Shown here: piece by piece, positions 24,220-32,441 of the stretch
Layout of the letters: each line of letters starts with the position of its first letter
Position numbering within the stretch: the first letter of the stretch is position 1
NCBI RefSeq assembly: GCF_024518575.1
Contig: NZ_JANIHG010000017.1
Location: 1 to 32,441, forward strand
DNA: 32,441 bases
DNA from: Methanothrix sp.
Lineage (GTDB): Archaea > Halobacteriota > Methanosarcinia > Methanotrichales > Methanotrichaceae
Direction of reading: 5' to 3'
Position numbers and translations under genes: made by a program
The notes under the pieces: model-generated
The model's input: only the letters and a program-made list of their open reading frames with translations
Databases searched by the model: none
What the model was told of the DNA's origin: nothing

Positions 24220-25053
24220 TCATCCGTGAATGTGGGTGTGAGCGTGCTCGTCTCTGTGCGTGTGCGGATGTCTGTGGATCAGCCTGCCATGGCGGTGCAT
24301 ATGCTCATGAATGAGGTTCGTCTCCAGGAGCAGATCTATATCGTTCAGAACATCATCGACATCTCTGTCCACAACAATCCTGTGGTTCTCCCCTATGACA
24401 ACTGCTCTCCTGCTTATCTTATCTATGATGTCCAGATCGTGTGTTGCTGTTATGATGGTCTTTCCGCAGCTTGCAAGCTCGTCCAGAAGCTCGATCAGCC
24501 ATAGCTGGCTGCGCGGATCCAGTCCAGCGGTCGGCTCATCGAGAAGCAGGACGTCCGGGTTCGTCGCAAGCACAGATGCTATGCAGACCTTCTTCTTCTC
24601 GCCGCCGCTGAGCGTGTGAGGCGCCCTGTCCCTGAGCTTCGTTATGCCGAGCATCTCCATCAGCTCCTCAACTCTCCCCCTGACCTCTTCCATCGGCATA
24701 TCCAGCTGGAGGGGGCCGAACGCGATCTCGTCAAAGACAGTGGATGAGAAGAGCTGAACATCAGGGTTCTGGAAGACGAATCCAACCCTGCTGCGGAAGA
24801 AACGCTTGAATTCGTTATCTTTGAGCGTGCCGAATATCTCCTCATTCACCTGAGTCCCGAACGCATAGTATCTCCCTGACGTTGGGTATATGAGAGCATC
24901 AATTATTGCAAGGAGCGTCGATTTTCCGGAGCCGTTGGCGCCCAGAAGCGCGACCTGCTCTCCCTGGCTGATCCTCAGATTTATGTTCTCCAGCGCCTTC
25001 AGCCTGCCATTGTAGATGTAAGATACATCCTGCAGATCGAATATCACATTCAT
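24220..25053 (-). CDS. cbiO: Nickel/cobalt ECF transporter ATPase CbiO, His-rich tail
   Basis: ABC ATPase of 277 residues. Motifs in order are Walker A GANGSGKST, Q-loop FVFQNPDVQLF, signature TLSGGEKKK and Walker B VLLLDEPTAGLD. The last 29 residues contain 12 histidines, alternating with other residues, as in metal-binding tails of Ni/Co proteins. The ATG at 25053 matches family N-termini; the ATG at 25068 would make an ATGA overlap with cbiQ and is also possible. With cbiQ it forms the energising half of a transporter supplying Ni for CODH and methyl-coenzyme M reductase or Co for corrinoids; the substrate is inferred. Confidence 0.9.
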   Translation of the reverse strand: MNVIFDLQDVSYIYNGRLKALENINLRISQGEQVALLGANGSGKSTLLAIIDALIYPTSGRYYAFGTQVNEEIFGTLKDNEFKRFFRSRVGFVFQNPDVQLFSSTVFDEIAFGPLQLDMPMEEVRGRVEELMEMLGITKLRDRAPHTLSGGEKKKVCIASVLATNPDVLLLDEPTAGLDPRSQLWLIELLDELASCGKTIITATHDLDIIDKISRRAVVIGENHRIVVDRDVDDVLNDIDLLLETNLIHEHMHRHGRLIHRHPHTHRDEHAHTHIHG

Positions 25054-25064
25054 ATCAAACCATC

Positions 25065-25997
25065 TCATGCGTTCGCGATCCCGCGCGTCAGGAGCAGAAT
25101 GCTGATCACCACCGAGACCCCGAGAGCGATGTAGTCGCGGCTCCTCATGGCGAATTCATAGCTGAGCCTGACATCGCCGCTGAAGCCTCTCGATATCATC
25201 GCCATGTGGACCTTCTCGCTCATGTCGAGCGCCTTTATAAGCATGTAGCCTATCCTCCCGCCGACCCATCTCTGCTCCGCCAGGGTACCTCTGCTCTTGA
25301 TCGTCCTGCTCCTCTTCGCGATGTAGAGATCCCTGATCATCTCCATGAAGAGAAAGATGTACCTGTTGGCCATCTCGAGCGTGAGAACGTAGACCTTCGG
25401 CACTCCGATGGATCTCAGGGATTTGAAGAGCACCTTCTGAGGGGTTGTGAGAAATAGCAGCACGACAGCAGAAACACATGCTGCGACCCGCAGGGTGAAG
25501 AGAACCGCTGCCCTGCTGCCCTGAGATGTTATGTATATGCTCTCCGGAATCGCGAGAGGCCCGATGTGCGCGCCCCGGCCGAGATCCACCAGAGGCAGGA
25601 GGACGTCACCGGGCAGGAAGATGTTGAGCGTCATCGGAATGGCTATCACACCTGTGAAGATCGGTATGAACAACCACACTCTTTTTATAAAAAATGCTAT
25701 ACTTATTGAGCTCAGATATGCAAGAACCAGCGTCGCGAGATAAAATAAAGCTATAATCTCCAGGTTTCTCGTCATGCTTATTGCGAATATCAGGGAGAGC
25801 ATCGAGATCAGCTTGACCCTTGGGTCGAGGCTCTGCAGAAGGCCTCTTCTGGAGGAGATCTCTTCAGTTGTCATCGCCTCCTGGAAGAAGGATATGATGC
25901 TATCTATCGTCTTTTTGACGAAGTCCTTCCTCGCGGGAGGCGGTGGAGCAAACTCCGTGTGAGTTAGACTGACGCTCTTCATCCACTCAGGTATCAT
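25065..25997 (-). CDS. cbiQ: Nickel/cobalt ECF transporter permease CbiQ
   Basis: Transmembrane T-component of about 310 residues with at least five hydrophobic helices. Family features are GLLQSLDPRVKL near the N-terminus and the paired Arg-containing helices that contact the ATPase, SRGTLAE and AMISRGFSGD. The ATG at 25997 is chosen from homology of the region before GLLQ and from a TATA-like box at 26031-26040; longer frame starts run into noncoding sequence. The substrate-binding CbiM/NikM gene is not in the window. Confidence 0.88.
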   Translation of the reverse strand: MIPEWMKSVSLTHTEFAPPPPARKDFVKKTIDSIISFFQEAMTTEEISSRRGLLQSLDPRVKLISMLSLIFAISMTRNLEIIALFYLATLVLAYLSSISIAFFIKRVWLFIPIFTGVIAIPMTLNIFLPGDVLLPLVDLGRGAHIGPLAIPESIYITSQGSRAAVLFTLRVAACVSAVVLLFLTTPQKVLFKSLRSIGVPKVYVLTLEMANRYIFLFMEMIRDLYIAKRSRTIKSRGTLAEQRWVGGRIGYMLIKALDMSEKVHMAMISRGFSGDVRLSYEFAMRSRDYIALGVSVVISILLLTRGIANA

Positions 25998-26030
25998 GAT
26001 GCAACCCGGTATGACTCTTTTGTGGAGACG

Positions 26031-26040
26031 TATTAATATC
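26031..26040 (-). promoter_or_regulatory. TATA-like element for cbiQ-cbiO
   Basis: Minus-strand GATATTAATA lies 34-43 bases ahead of the cbiQ ATG. Confidence 0.4.
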
Positions 26041-26211
26041 TTCCTGAGGCTCACCCAGCTGATCTGGTACCAGATATGCAGGGAGGAGATGCCGTACTGC
26101 TCAGCGGAAATCGCATCAACCCAGGTCTCTGATAACACGAGATGAGCCTGCGTTGATTTGCGTGGACGGCGGATGGCAAGCTTTAAGGCCTGGAGGGTAT
26201 GAGTAGAGGGC

Positions 26212-26853
26212 ATGCGCACAATACCGATCTCGGTTCTGCTCATGCTTTTTCTGCTCGCCGGAGCAGCTCATGCTGGCTGCCCGACTGGGACAGGCGGCGT
26301 GAACTGGCTTGGTGGGTATGATATAGGATCTGATACAGGCACGCCCGTCGGATTTGAGAGGCCGAACATGGGCATGCCGAAGCCCGTGACAAAGCCAGAT
26401 ATGTCAATGCCTGAGCCGGGGCCGGTCAAGACGACCAGCGAGTCGGGCAATGCTTCTGCAGCAAATGAGACCAACAGGACCACAGAGAGCGTCAATACTG
26501 TGGAACAGCGGGCGCAGATCAACCTGAGCGGAAGCTGGAGCTTGAACCTCTCTGACGGCAGACATGTGGAGCTCCTGCTGTATCCTGTGGGCACGGTCTT
26601 TTACGGTACAGGCACACTGATCGAGGGGAACTCGACAATTCCGCTCAAGGCCAGGGGCTCTGTGGGAGATGATGTACGCCTCGACCTGATCCAGGTGTTT
26701 GACGGCGAGAAATACAGAGAGGATGTGCTCTACAAGCTGACCCTGGTGCAGGAGAACAACACGATCTCAGGGAGCTACAGCAGGTTCGGCACCAATGGAG
26801 ATGCAGCTCTCGTGACCGGCACTGGCACCGTCACTGACGTCGTTCATAAGTGA
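26212..26853 (+). CDS. Secreted protein of unknown function
   Basis: A 213-residue protein, not recognised. Residues 1-22 form a clear signal peptide (MRTIPISVLLMLFLLAGAAHA). The mature N-terminus is Gly/Pro/Met-rich and disordered-looking up to about residue 100, with many N-glycosylation sites. The C-terminal half (NLSGSWSLNLSDGRHVELLL onward) is a predicted beta-sandwich or lipocalin-like all-beta domain. There is no anchor or CTERM tail; a Cys follows the signal sequence but without a good lipobox. CTTTAAGG at 26181-26188 is a possible TATA box. Confidence 0.7.
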   Translation: MRTIPISVLLMLFLLAGAAHAGCPTGTGGVNWLGGYDIGSDTGTPVGFERPNMGMPKPVTKPDMSMPEPGPVKTTSESGNASAANETNRTTESVNTVEQRAQINLSGSWSLNLSDGRHVELLLYPVGTVFYGTGTLIEGNSTIPLKARGSVGDDVRLDLIQVFDGEKYREDVLYKLTLVQENNTISGSYSRFGTNGDAALVTGTGTVTDVVHK

Positions 26854-26870
26854 GAATCAACCCATTTGAT

Positions 26871-28388
26871 TCAATCCCTTTTTATGAGTGAGCTGCCGCT
26901 CATAGATTCAGGTTTTTCCATTCCAAGCAGATCGAGCATTGTGGGGGCGACATCCGCGAGGATCCCGTCGTCCCTGAGCATCCTGGCGCGATCACAGCCG
27001 ACCAGGATGAACGGCACCCTGTTGGTCGTGTGCGCGGTATGTGGCTCTCCTGTGCCCCGCTCCACCATCTTCTCCGCATTCCCATGATCTGAGGTTATGA
27101 GAGCAACCCCCCCTCTGGAGAGAACCTCACCGACGACGGTGCCGACGCCGCGATCGACGGCCTCAACAGCACGCACAGCAGCTTCGTATATACCGGTGTG
27201 CCCGACCATGTCAGGGTTGGCGTAGTTCATGATCACAACATCATAGATCCCGGATCTGATGCGCTCCACAACTGTGGATGTGACCTCTGGCGCCGACATC
27301 TCAGGCTTCAGATCATACGTCGGTATCTTGGGAGATGGTATCAGGATCCTGTCCTCGCCGGGAAACGGCTCCTCCCTCCCGCCGTTGAAGAAGTATGTGA
27401 CATGCGCGTACTTCTCAGTCTCCGCTATCCTGAGCTGCCTGAGTCCGGCCCTGCTCAGAACCTCGCCCAGCGTCTCCTTCAGGTACTCTGGCGGAAACGC
27501 GACAGGAGCGTCGATACTTTCATCATACTGCGTCATGCAGACGAAAAACGGTCTGAGATACCTGCGCTCGAACTCCTTGAAATCGGTCTGCACGAAAGCT
27601 CTGGTTATCTGGCGCGCGCGATCGGGCCTGAAGTTGAAGAAGATTATGCTGTCCCCCTCCTGGACAAGCCCATGTGGATCGATCACAGTTGGTTTCAGGA
27701 ACTCATCGGTCTCGCCCCGATCGTATCCCGTGCGAACCGCCTCCTCTGCGCTGGCTGCATGCATCCCAAGACCCTCGGTCATGGCCCTGTAAGCAGCCTC
27801 GGTCCGGTCCCATCTCTTATCCCTGTCCATCGCATAGTAGCGCCCGGATATGGTGGCGATTCTTCCGATGCCGATCTGGGCGAGCTTCTCCTCGAGCTGT
27901 GATACGTAGATCAGTGCGCTCCTCGGTGGAACGTCCCTGCCATCGAGTATGGGGTGCACATAAACCCTCTCGACCCCAAGCTCCTTTGCCATGTCGAGAA
28001 GCGCGAAGAGGTGTGTGATGTGGCTGTGAACGCCGCCATCTGAGAGCAGGCCCATCAGGTGCAGGTTTCTCTTCGAGTCCCTCGCATGCACCATCGCGTC
28101 GACAAGCTGCTTGATATCCTTCAGCCTGTTCTGCTCGATGGCCAGGCTTATGCGCGTGTAATCCTGGTAGACGATCCTTCCCGCGCCAAGGTTCAGGTGA
28201 CCCACCTCGGAGTTTCCCATCTGTCCTCTGGGAAGCCCCACATCGAGCCCTGATGCGCCAAGAGACGTGTGCGGGTAAAGGGACTTGAGCCTGTCCAGGT
28301 TTGGCTTGTGGGCGCCTGCGACCGCATTTCCCTCTCTCTCCTCGGAGATCCCGTAGCCGTCCATTATTATAAGAACCACCGGCCTCAT
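26871..28388 (-). CDS. gpmI: 2,3-bisphosphoglycerate-independent phosphoglycerate mutase
   Basis: Interconverts 3- and 2-phosphoglycerate in glycolysis and gluconeogenesis. The 505-residue protein is the bacterial-size GpmI type rather than archaeal ApgM. Motifs include LIIMDGYG, GLPRGQMGNSEVGH with the phosphorylated Ser, DGRDVPP, DHGNAE and HTAHTTNRVPF. The ATG at 28388 begins the conserved MRPVVLIIMDG; the frame runs on to 28481 without homology. A TATA-like CTAAAAAG box at 28 bases suggests a leaderless transcript. It pairs with FBP aldolase/phosphatase in gluconeogenesis. Confidence 0.96.
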   Translation of the reverse strand: MRPVVLIIMDGYGISEEREGNAVAGAHKPNLDRLKSLYPHTSLGASGLDVGLPRGQMGNSEVGHLNLGAGRIVYQDYTRISLAIEQNRLKDIKQLVDAMVHARDSKRNLHLMGLLSDGGVHSHITHLFALLDMAKELGVERVYVHPILDGRDVPPRSALIYVSQLEEKLAQIGIGRIATISGRYYAMDRDKRWDRTEAAYRAMTEGLGMHAASAEEAVRTGYDRGETDEFLKPTVIDPHGLVQEGDSIIFFNFRPDRARQITRAFVQTDFKEFERRYLRPFFVCMTQYDESIDAPVAFPPEYLKETLGEVLSRAGLRQLRIAETEKYAHVTYFFNGGREEPFPGEDRILIPSPKIPTYDLKPEMSAPEVTSTVVERIRSGIYDVVIMNYANPDMVGHTGIYEAAVRAVEAVDRGVGTVVGEVLSRGGVALITSDHGNAEKMVERGTGEPHTAHTTNRVPFILVGCDRARMLRDDGILADVAPTMLDLLGMEKPESMSGSSLIKRD

Positions 28389-28410
28389 GATGCCAGCTGG
28401 GTTGTCCCCA

Positions 28411-28420
28411 GGCTTTTTAG
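28411..28420 (-). promoter_or_regulatory. TATA box for gpmI
   Basis: Minus-strand CTAAAAAGCC, 23-32 bases before the ATG at 28388. Confidence 0.45.
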
Positions 28421-28501
28421 CGGTTGCGGGTGGGATTACGGCGTACTGTAACGGAAGCTTCAGCACAAAGGTTATCTTCAAAACCTCAGAGTAAAGCCTG
28501 G

Positions 28502-29047
28502 ATGAAGATACTCGTGGTCAACAACTACGGCCAGTTCAATCATCTCATACACAGAAGCATAAGAGAGAAGGTTGAGACCAGGATTGTATCAAACGAGACG
28601 CCTGTTGAGGAGATCGTAGCAGACGGCATGATCCTCGGCGGGGGACCATCGATGGAGCGAGCCGGAAGGTGCTCAGAGTACCTGCGGATGCTGGATATTC
28701 CTGTCCTCGGCATATGTCTTGGGTTGCAGATAATGGCCGTGACCTTCGGGGGTAAAGTCGAGACCGGCAGGATCGGCGGATATGCGAACGTCGAGATAGA
28801 GGTCCTGGATGAGGATGGCATTCTTCGAGGGATCCCGAGGAGGTTCATGGCATGGGCCTCGCATGCGGATCAGGTGACGATCTGCCCCAGAGAATTCAGG
28901 GTCATCGCGCGCTCGTCGATCTGCGAGATAGAGGCGATCTGTCACGAAAGCAGGCCGCTTTACGGCGTCCAGTGGCACCCGGAGGTCGCCCATACAGAGC
29001 ATGGGGAGAAGGTCTTCGATAACTTCCTGGAGATATGCAGGAGATGA
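28502..29047 (+). CDS. guaAA: GMP synthase glutamine amidotransferase subunit
   Basis: A 181-residue class I amidotransferase that releases ammonia from glutamine for XMP amination; archaea keep this as a separate chain from the ATP-pyrophosphatase subunit. The catalytic triad is Cys72 (GICLGLQ), His158 and Glu160 (QWHPEV). ATG 28502 begins MKILVVNNYGQF; the upstream extension is noncoding. It is followed with overlap by the YkgJ-like gene. The partner GuaAB is not in the window. Confidence 0.95.
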   Translation: MKILVVNNYGQFNHLIHRSIREKVETRIVSNETPVEEIVADGMILGGGPSMERAGRCSEYLRMLDIPVLGICLGLQIMAVTFGGKVETGRIGGYANVEIEVLDEDGILRGIPRRFMAWASHADQVTICPREFRVIARSSICEIEAICHESRPLYGVQWHPEVAHTEHGEKVFDNFLEICRR

Positions 29048-29640
29048 TCGATCTCAAGAGGGCGAGCGGGATCTCGGTTGAGGCGCTGGCTGAGAGGATA
29101 AAGGCGATAGGGTTCAGGTGCCAGCGCTGCGGCGACTGCTGCAGCGGCCCGGATGCAGAGGTACTGGTCTTCCCCTCTGAGGTGAGGAGGATCGTATCTC
29201 ATACAAACCAGCCGTGGCAGGAGGTGGTCGAGCCTCCGGCGACCGGCGTCTGGGACAGAGAAGGGAACTTTCACACGCTAGAGTGGATGCTCAGGCGCCG
29301 CGGAAATGGCTGCGCTTACTACGATGCTGCATCAGGATCGTGCAGAATATACCCAGCGCGCCCTGACATCTGCAGGACGTATCCTTTCTATCTTGACGGA
29401 GATGAGCTCCGTGTCTCAGAGTGCAGGGGTCTGGGGATGGAGATGGATGATAACGAGGCGCTGCAAATTGCCCAGGAGCTGAAGAGGCGTCTCATCTCAG
29501 AGATACTGGAGGAGAGGGGGGCCAGATCGAGGTTCTCCGGATTTGCGGCTGCAGACCGACCGGAGAGGCCGACAGGCGTGTGCATAGTTCACGATGGCGA
29601 GGGGGCTCACCGTCTTCCGCTCGGCAGAGGCGAGCACTGA
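29035..29640 (+). CDS. YkgJ-family cysteine-cluster protein
   Basis: A 201-residue YkgJ/UPF0153-type protein. The metal-binding cysteines are CQRCGDCC near residue 30, then GCAYY, SGSCRIY and RPDICRTYPF, the typical CxxCxxCC...C...C...RPxxCR order, which can bind zinc or an Fe-S cluster. Function is not established. It overlaps guaAA by 13 bases; an alternative ATG at 29044 would make the overlap ATGA. Confidence 0.82.
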   Translation: MQEMIDLKRASGISVEALAERIKAIGFRCQRCGDCCSGPDAEVLVFPSEVRRIVSHTNQPWQEVVEPPATGVWDREGNFHTLEWMLRRRGNGCAYYDAASGSCRIYPARPDICRTYPFYLDGDELRVSECRGLGMEMDDNEALQIAQELKRRLISEILEERGARSRFSGFAAADRPERPTGVCIVHDGEGAHRLPLGRGEH

Positions 29641-29913
29641 AACAGGGGGCAGCATACCGGAGGTGGATGCAGAATCGGTAGAATGTGCGAGCTAATCAAA
29701 GGCGACGGGTCGAAGTTTTCACTTTTGGCTTTTCCCGTGATCTGGTCGGGTAGCAGATATGTGATGGAAGAAAAACCCTGCAGCCAAAGGAAATTCACCT
29801 AAGATCGTGATGGCCCTAAAGACATGGTCCATCAAGAAAAGCCGGCAACCGCTTCTGAGATCTAAAAGCTGCGAAGGGCTGGGAGATGCAAGCCTCTGCT
29901 GCAATGTTTAATG
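29641..29913. other. Gap between YkgJ-like gene and csa1
   Basis: No gene, RNA or CRISPR repeat was recognised in this 273-base stretch between converging units. No direct repeats of 25-37 bases with spacers occur. Confidence 0.5.
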
Positions 29914-30876
29914 CTACTGACAGTGATCTCTGTACCTGCATTTCTCCTTTTCAGAGCACTTTCCGGGATCTCTCTCGTAGAATATCATGTCCTGGATGCC
30001 ATCCCTCTCCTCCACAAACCACTGCCTGAGCTCGTCGCTGAGGATAAAAAAGTCCCTCTCTATGTGAGGCGTCGGGTGACCCTTGGGAAAGCTCAGGTAA
30101 ACCGTGCAGCCGATGTTTATCGGCACCTCGTACAGGCTCTCATAGACCAGTGCATATCCTGTAGCGGAGAGCCTGTGGAAGTCCCTCCTCTGGCCGGTCT
30201 TCAGGTCGCAGACCATCATTCCCCCCATGTTTATCGCATCTGCGCTGAGGTTGCTGCTAAGCCCGAGATATCTGCCGTCCAGCTTATGCTCTACGACAAA
30301 GGGGAGGGCATGGTTTATCAGCGAGTCCTCACTTATATATCGGTACTTTCCAAGGTATGTGTAAATCGCAGAGACTATTCTCGAGACCTCGAAGGACCAG
30401 AGCTTTCTGAGGTTCTCGGTAACATCCCTGGGAGCATCAGTTACGCCAAGAGCTAGCATCTGCTTCTCTGCTTCTTCAACAGCCTTTGGCAACCCTTCCA
30501 TGAGTATCTGGGCGAGGGAGGTGCAGACCTCCAGCCCCTGTGAATAGATCAGCCTCTTTGCAGCAGAAAAGAGCTCGGCGATCGCCTGATGGTATATCCG
30601 CCCAGAGACCATCTCCTCGCTTGGAGGCACATCAACCCTCATCACATGTCTCAGGAAAGCATCTCTCCTGGTCTCGCAGTACTTATCTGCGATCTCCCAT
30701 ACCGGCAGGATTATATCATGAGGCGGCGAAAGCTCTGGCCTGTACCAGTTCCAGCCCCTCAGCTCCTCTGCTATACCTCTATCCCTGGCCGCAGGTATGA
30801 GCTTTTTAAGAAGATACTTCCGTTCTTCTTCGGAGAAGAAATACACCTGATTCCTCCCATGCACCTCTATACGCAT
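29914..30876 (-). CDS. csa1: CRISPR-associated Cas4-family protein Csa1 (Cas4a)
   Basis: A 320-residue Csa1, the long Cas4-like nuclease found in type I-A systems. The N-terminal region has LRGWNWYRPEL and VWEIADKYCETRRD, with the first Fe-S Cys. The nuclease core shows VVEHKLDG and CDLKTG (D-x-K). The C-terminus CSEKEKCRYRDHC completes the four-Cys cluster site. It overlaps cas4 by ten bases and is the last gene of the adaptation operon. It should trim or orient prespacers together with Cas4. Confidence 0.88.
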   Translation of the reverse strand: MRIEVHGRNQVYFFSEEERKYLLKKLIPAARDRGIAEELRGWNWYRPELSPPHDIILPVWEIADKYCETRRDAFLRHVMRVDVPPSEEMVSGRIYHQAIAELFSAAKRLIYSQGLEVCTSLAQILMEGLPKAVEEAEKQMLALGVTDAPRDVTENLRKLWSFEVSRIVSAIYTYLGKYRYISEDSLINHALPFVVEHKLDGRYLGLSSNLSADAINMGGMMVCDLKTGQRRDFHRLSATGYALVYESLYEVPINIGCTVYLSFPKGHPTPHIERDFFILSDELRQWFVEERDGIQDMIFYERDPGKCSEKEKCRYRDHCQ

Positions 30877-31451
30877 TCACAGTAGCGCCTGTATTCGCAG
30901 TCTGTACATCTGGCCGGATTTCTGGAGCAGGTTGGTTCCGTTTCGTCCTCAACGATCCTCCGGATCTCAATGATCATCTTCATGGTCCTGCGCCTCAGCT
31001 CATCCGTGATATCTATCCGGACGTTCAGGCGCTCTCTGCTGTAGTGGATAAACCCCCGGCGGACGGTGGTCTTGAAGCAGTCCTCGACGAGAAGCGCGTA
31101 TGCGGCCAGCTGATACTTGTGGTTCAGATATGCTGCGCCGTTATTCGAGTATCCAAATTTGTAGTCCACAGGTATCAGCTCCCTCTCAGTCTTCACAAGA
31201 TAGTCGAGAACGCCGCGAAGACCGAGCGACTGGCTCGCCAGCTCCACCCGGAAGAGCTTCTCCGCCCTGTCCAGCTCCGGATCGTAGAAGACCGCCCCTT
31301 TCCTTCGTTTCTCTCTGGCTGTGATGGACTCATGTGCCTCTCTGCCTGAGTCTAGCTTTTGATCAGGCGGTTTTGGCACGTGAAGGACATGATCGAAGTA
31401 GATTATCTTCGGGCAGTATAGGTACTGCTTCACATCGCTCACTGTTATCAT
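30867..31451 (-). CDS. cas4: CRISPR-associated exonuclease Cas4
   Basis: A 194-residue RecB-like nuclease. It begins MITVSDVKQYLYCPK with the first Fe-S Cys, and has the core VLDYLV, PVDYKFG (D-x-K) and QLAAYALL, then CTDCEYRRYC for the remaining Cys ligands. Cas4 selects and trims prespacers so that they carry the correct PAM. It lies between cas2 and csa1, with a 12-base gap after cas2. Confidence 0.95.
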   Translation of the reverse strand: MITVSDVKQYLYCPKIIYFDHVLHVPKPPDQKLDSGREAHESITAREKRRKGAVFYDPELDRAEKLFRVELASQSLGLRGVLDYLVKTERELIPVDYKFGYSNNGAAYLNHKYQLAAYALLVEDCFKTTVRRGFIHYSRERLNVRIDITDELRRRTMKMIIEIRRIVEDETEPTCSRNPARCTDCEYRRYCECV

Positions 31452-31463
31452 AAATGCTGAGGT

Positions 31464-31742
31464 CTAAATAATTTTCACACTCTCCTCCTCGATCTCGTAC
31501 AGCTCTCCGATGCTCTCCCTCATGCCGAAGCACCTGGAGCACATTGGATACATCTGTATATTCCCCTCCTCGCCCTTCATCAGCTTCTCAAGTCGGAGGC
31601 GCAGCTTATCTCTGGTGTTGTGGTTAAGAAAGCCGTAGAAAGCGCTCTTCTGGATGCGCATGCAGCCGTATTCCATGAGAACCCTGGAGACTCTTGATCT
31701 GAGAAGGTCGTCGCTGATATCGTAAATTATGATCGTGTCCAT
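31464..31742 (-). CDS. cas2: CRISPR-associated protein Cas2
   Basis: A 92-residue ferredoxin-fold protein that bridges Cas1 dimers in spacer integration. The N-terminus MDTIIIYDISDD includes the conserved Asp8 after the first strand. The start follows the cas1 stop by three bases, with GGTGA as overlapping SD. Confidence 0.95.
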   Translation of the reverse strand: MDTIIIYDISDDLLRSRVSRVLMEYGCMRIQKSAFYGFLNHNTRDKLRLRLEKLMKGEEGNIQMYPMCSRCFGMRESIGELYEIEEESVKII

Positions 31743-31745
31743 GAT

Positions 31746-32441
31746 TCACCATCTCGGCGTGAAGGGTTCGTAGCGAGGTCGCTCTCCTCTCAGAAATGTG
31801 GCGACGGAGGATGCCTGCGAGCGGATGATGTTCCGGATAAGCTGGCTCCTCTCCTGGTACTGGATACGCTCATCCAGGCGGTTGTAGAATGCGGATGATG
31901 CGATCTTAATGCCATCCTTTGTCATTCTGCAGTCCTCCTGGAAATGATCCTGAGACATCGTGCGGGCGAGGGAGACGACGACGCGATCCACAACCAGCGG
32001 CCTGAATTCCTCCATCATATCATACACAAGCTTCTCCTGTCCGGAGCGATCTGCATGCAGGAATCCTGCATATGGATCGAGGCCTGCATAGAGAGTCGCT
32101 GCCCACACCTCCTGCTCCAGGAGGTAGTAGCCGAAGTTCAGCAGGGAGTTTATAGGGTCTCTGGCGTCTGGATACTTCCTGCCTGGAAAGCTCCAGCCAT
32201 CTGGGATGAGCTTGGACCAGGTGCACCAGTATATCTCACCAGCATTGCCCTCAAGGCCCATGATCTGCTCACGTGCATCATCGAGCCTGCCTTTGACGAG
32301 ATCCAGCTGTGGTATGATCGCCTCGATCTGGCTGGAGCTGTTGCGGAACTCCTCCCAAAGATCCTTCCTTTCTTCCTTCCACTTCTTGGCGAAGCTCTTC
32401 AGCAGTGATGCCTGGTTCTTCAGCTTTCCGCGGATGAACGC
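31746..32441 (-). CDS. cas1: CRISPR integrase Cas1 (5' partial)
   Basis: Integrase that inserts spacers. The frame is open to the right window edge; the ATG at 32261 is internal, as upstream codons (KLKNQASLLKSF) are Cas1-like. The active-site residues are in place: Glu in EGNAGEIYW, His in FLHADRSG and Asp in KLVYDMMEEFRP. About 231 residues are seen of an expected 320-330, so the N-terminal domain is outside. It is the first visible gene of cas1-cas2-cas4-csa1, and any upstream cas genes are beyond the window. Confidence 0.95.
   Translation of the reverse strand, partial: AFIRGKLKNQASLLKSFAKKWKEERKDLWEEFRNSSSQIEAIIPQLDLVKGRLDDAREQIMGLEGNAGEIYWCTWSKLIPDGWSFPGRKYPDARDPINSLLNFGYYLLEQEVWAATLYAGLDPYAGFLHADRSGQEKLVYDMMEEFRPLVVDRVVVSLARTMSQDHFQEDCRMTKDGIKIASSAFYNRLDERIQYQERSQLIRNIIRSQASSVATFLRGERPRYEPFTPRW

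Noticed and set aside
29641-29913. CRISPR array or leader next to csa1
   Set aside because: No repeated 25-37 base units are present; the gap contains single-copy sequence only.

Overview
The window comes from a euryarchaeal methanogen and fits the Methanothrix (Methanosaeta) lineage best; the genus is an inference. The signs are moderately high GC, a methanopterin gene (mptD), archaetidylserine lipid genes, an archaeosortase, archaeal LonB, a bifunctional FBP aldolase/phosphatase, an aIF2-gamma/RNA polymerase/ribosomal operon, an intron-containing tRNA-Thr, TATA boxes close to start codons, and SD sequences complementary to an archaeal 16S tail.

Layout. (1) 1-5191, plus strand: a tight redox operon with a CooS-type CO dehydrogenase (5' end outside the window), a four-cluster ferredoxin, a molybdopterin formate dehydrogenase-like subunit, a second four-cluster ferredoxin and a small Fe-S/zinc protein. 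It looks like one electron-transfer module linking CO/CO2 and formate/CO2 chemistry. (2) 5192-5615: a gene-free gap with a degenerate IS200/IS605-like end. (3) 5616-8227: a membrane sensor with a SpoIIE-type domain whose metal ligands look lost, converging on a helical-repeat protein. (4) 8283-11922, minus strand: FBP aldolase/phosphatase, then the operon artA-psd-pssA-mptD, joining archaeosortase to the archaetidylserine/archaetidylethanolamine pathway. (5) 12043-15364: a subtilase broken between its oxyanion Asn and catalytic Ser, with a lipoprotein-like signal sequence at the break. (6) 15555-18991, minus strand: the information-processing operon aIF2-gamma, PIN protein, Rpo7, Spt4, dephospho-CoA kinase, S24e, S27ae.

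(7) 19062-20143: an unrecognised protein divergent from a PC4-like protein. (8) 20144-20817: a TnpB/IS605 remnant, tRNA-Thr(CGT) with a 19-nt intron, and a near-perfect tandem repeat upstream of lonB. (9) 20818-24044: lonB then tldD. (10) 24220-25997, minus strand: the CbiQ/CbiO parts of a Ni/Co ECF-type transporter, with a histidine-rich tail on the ATPase. (11) 26212-29640: a secreted protein, phosphoglycerate mutase, the GMP synthase amidotransferase subunit and a YkgJ-like cysteine protein. (12) 29914-32441, minus strand: a CRISPR adaptation module reading cas1 (cut by the window end), cas2, cas4 and csa1. No CRISPR array or effector gene lies in the window.

The observations most worth following are the CODH/formate dehydrogenase operon, the split subtilase, the apparent pseudophosphatase sensor and the archaeosortase-lipid operon.
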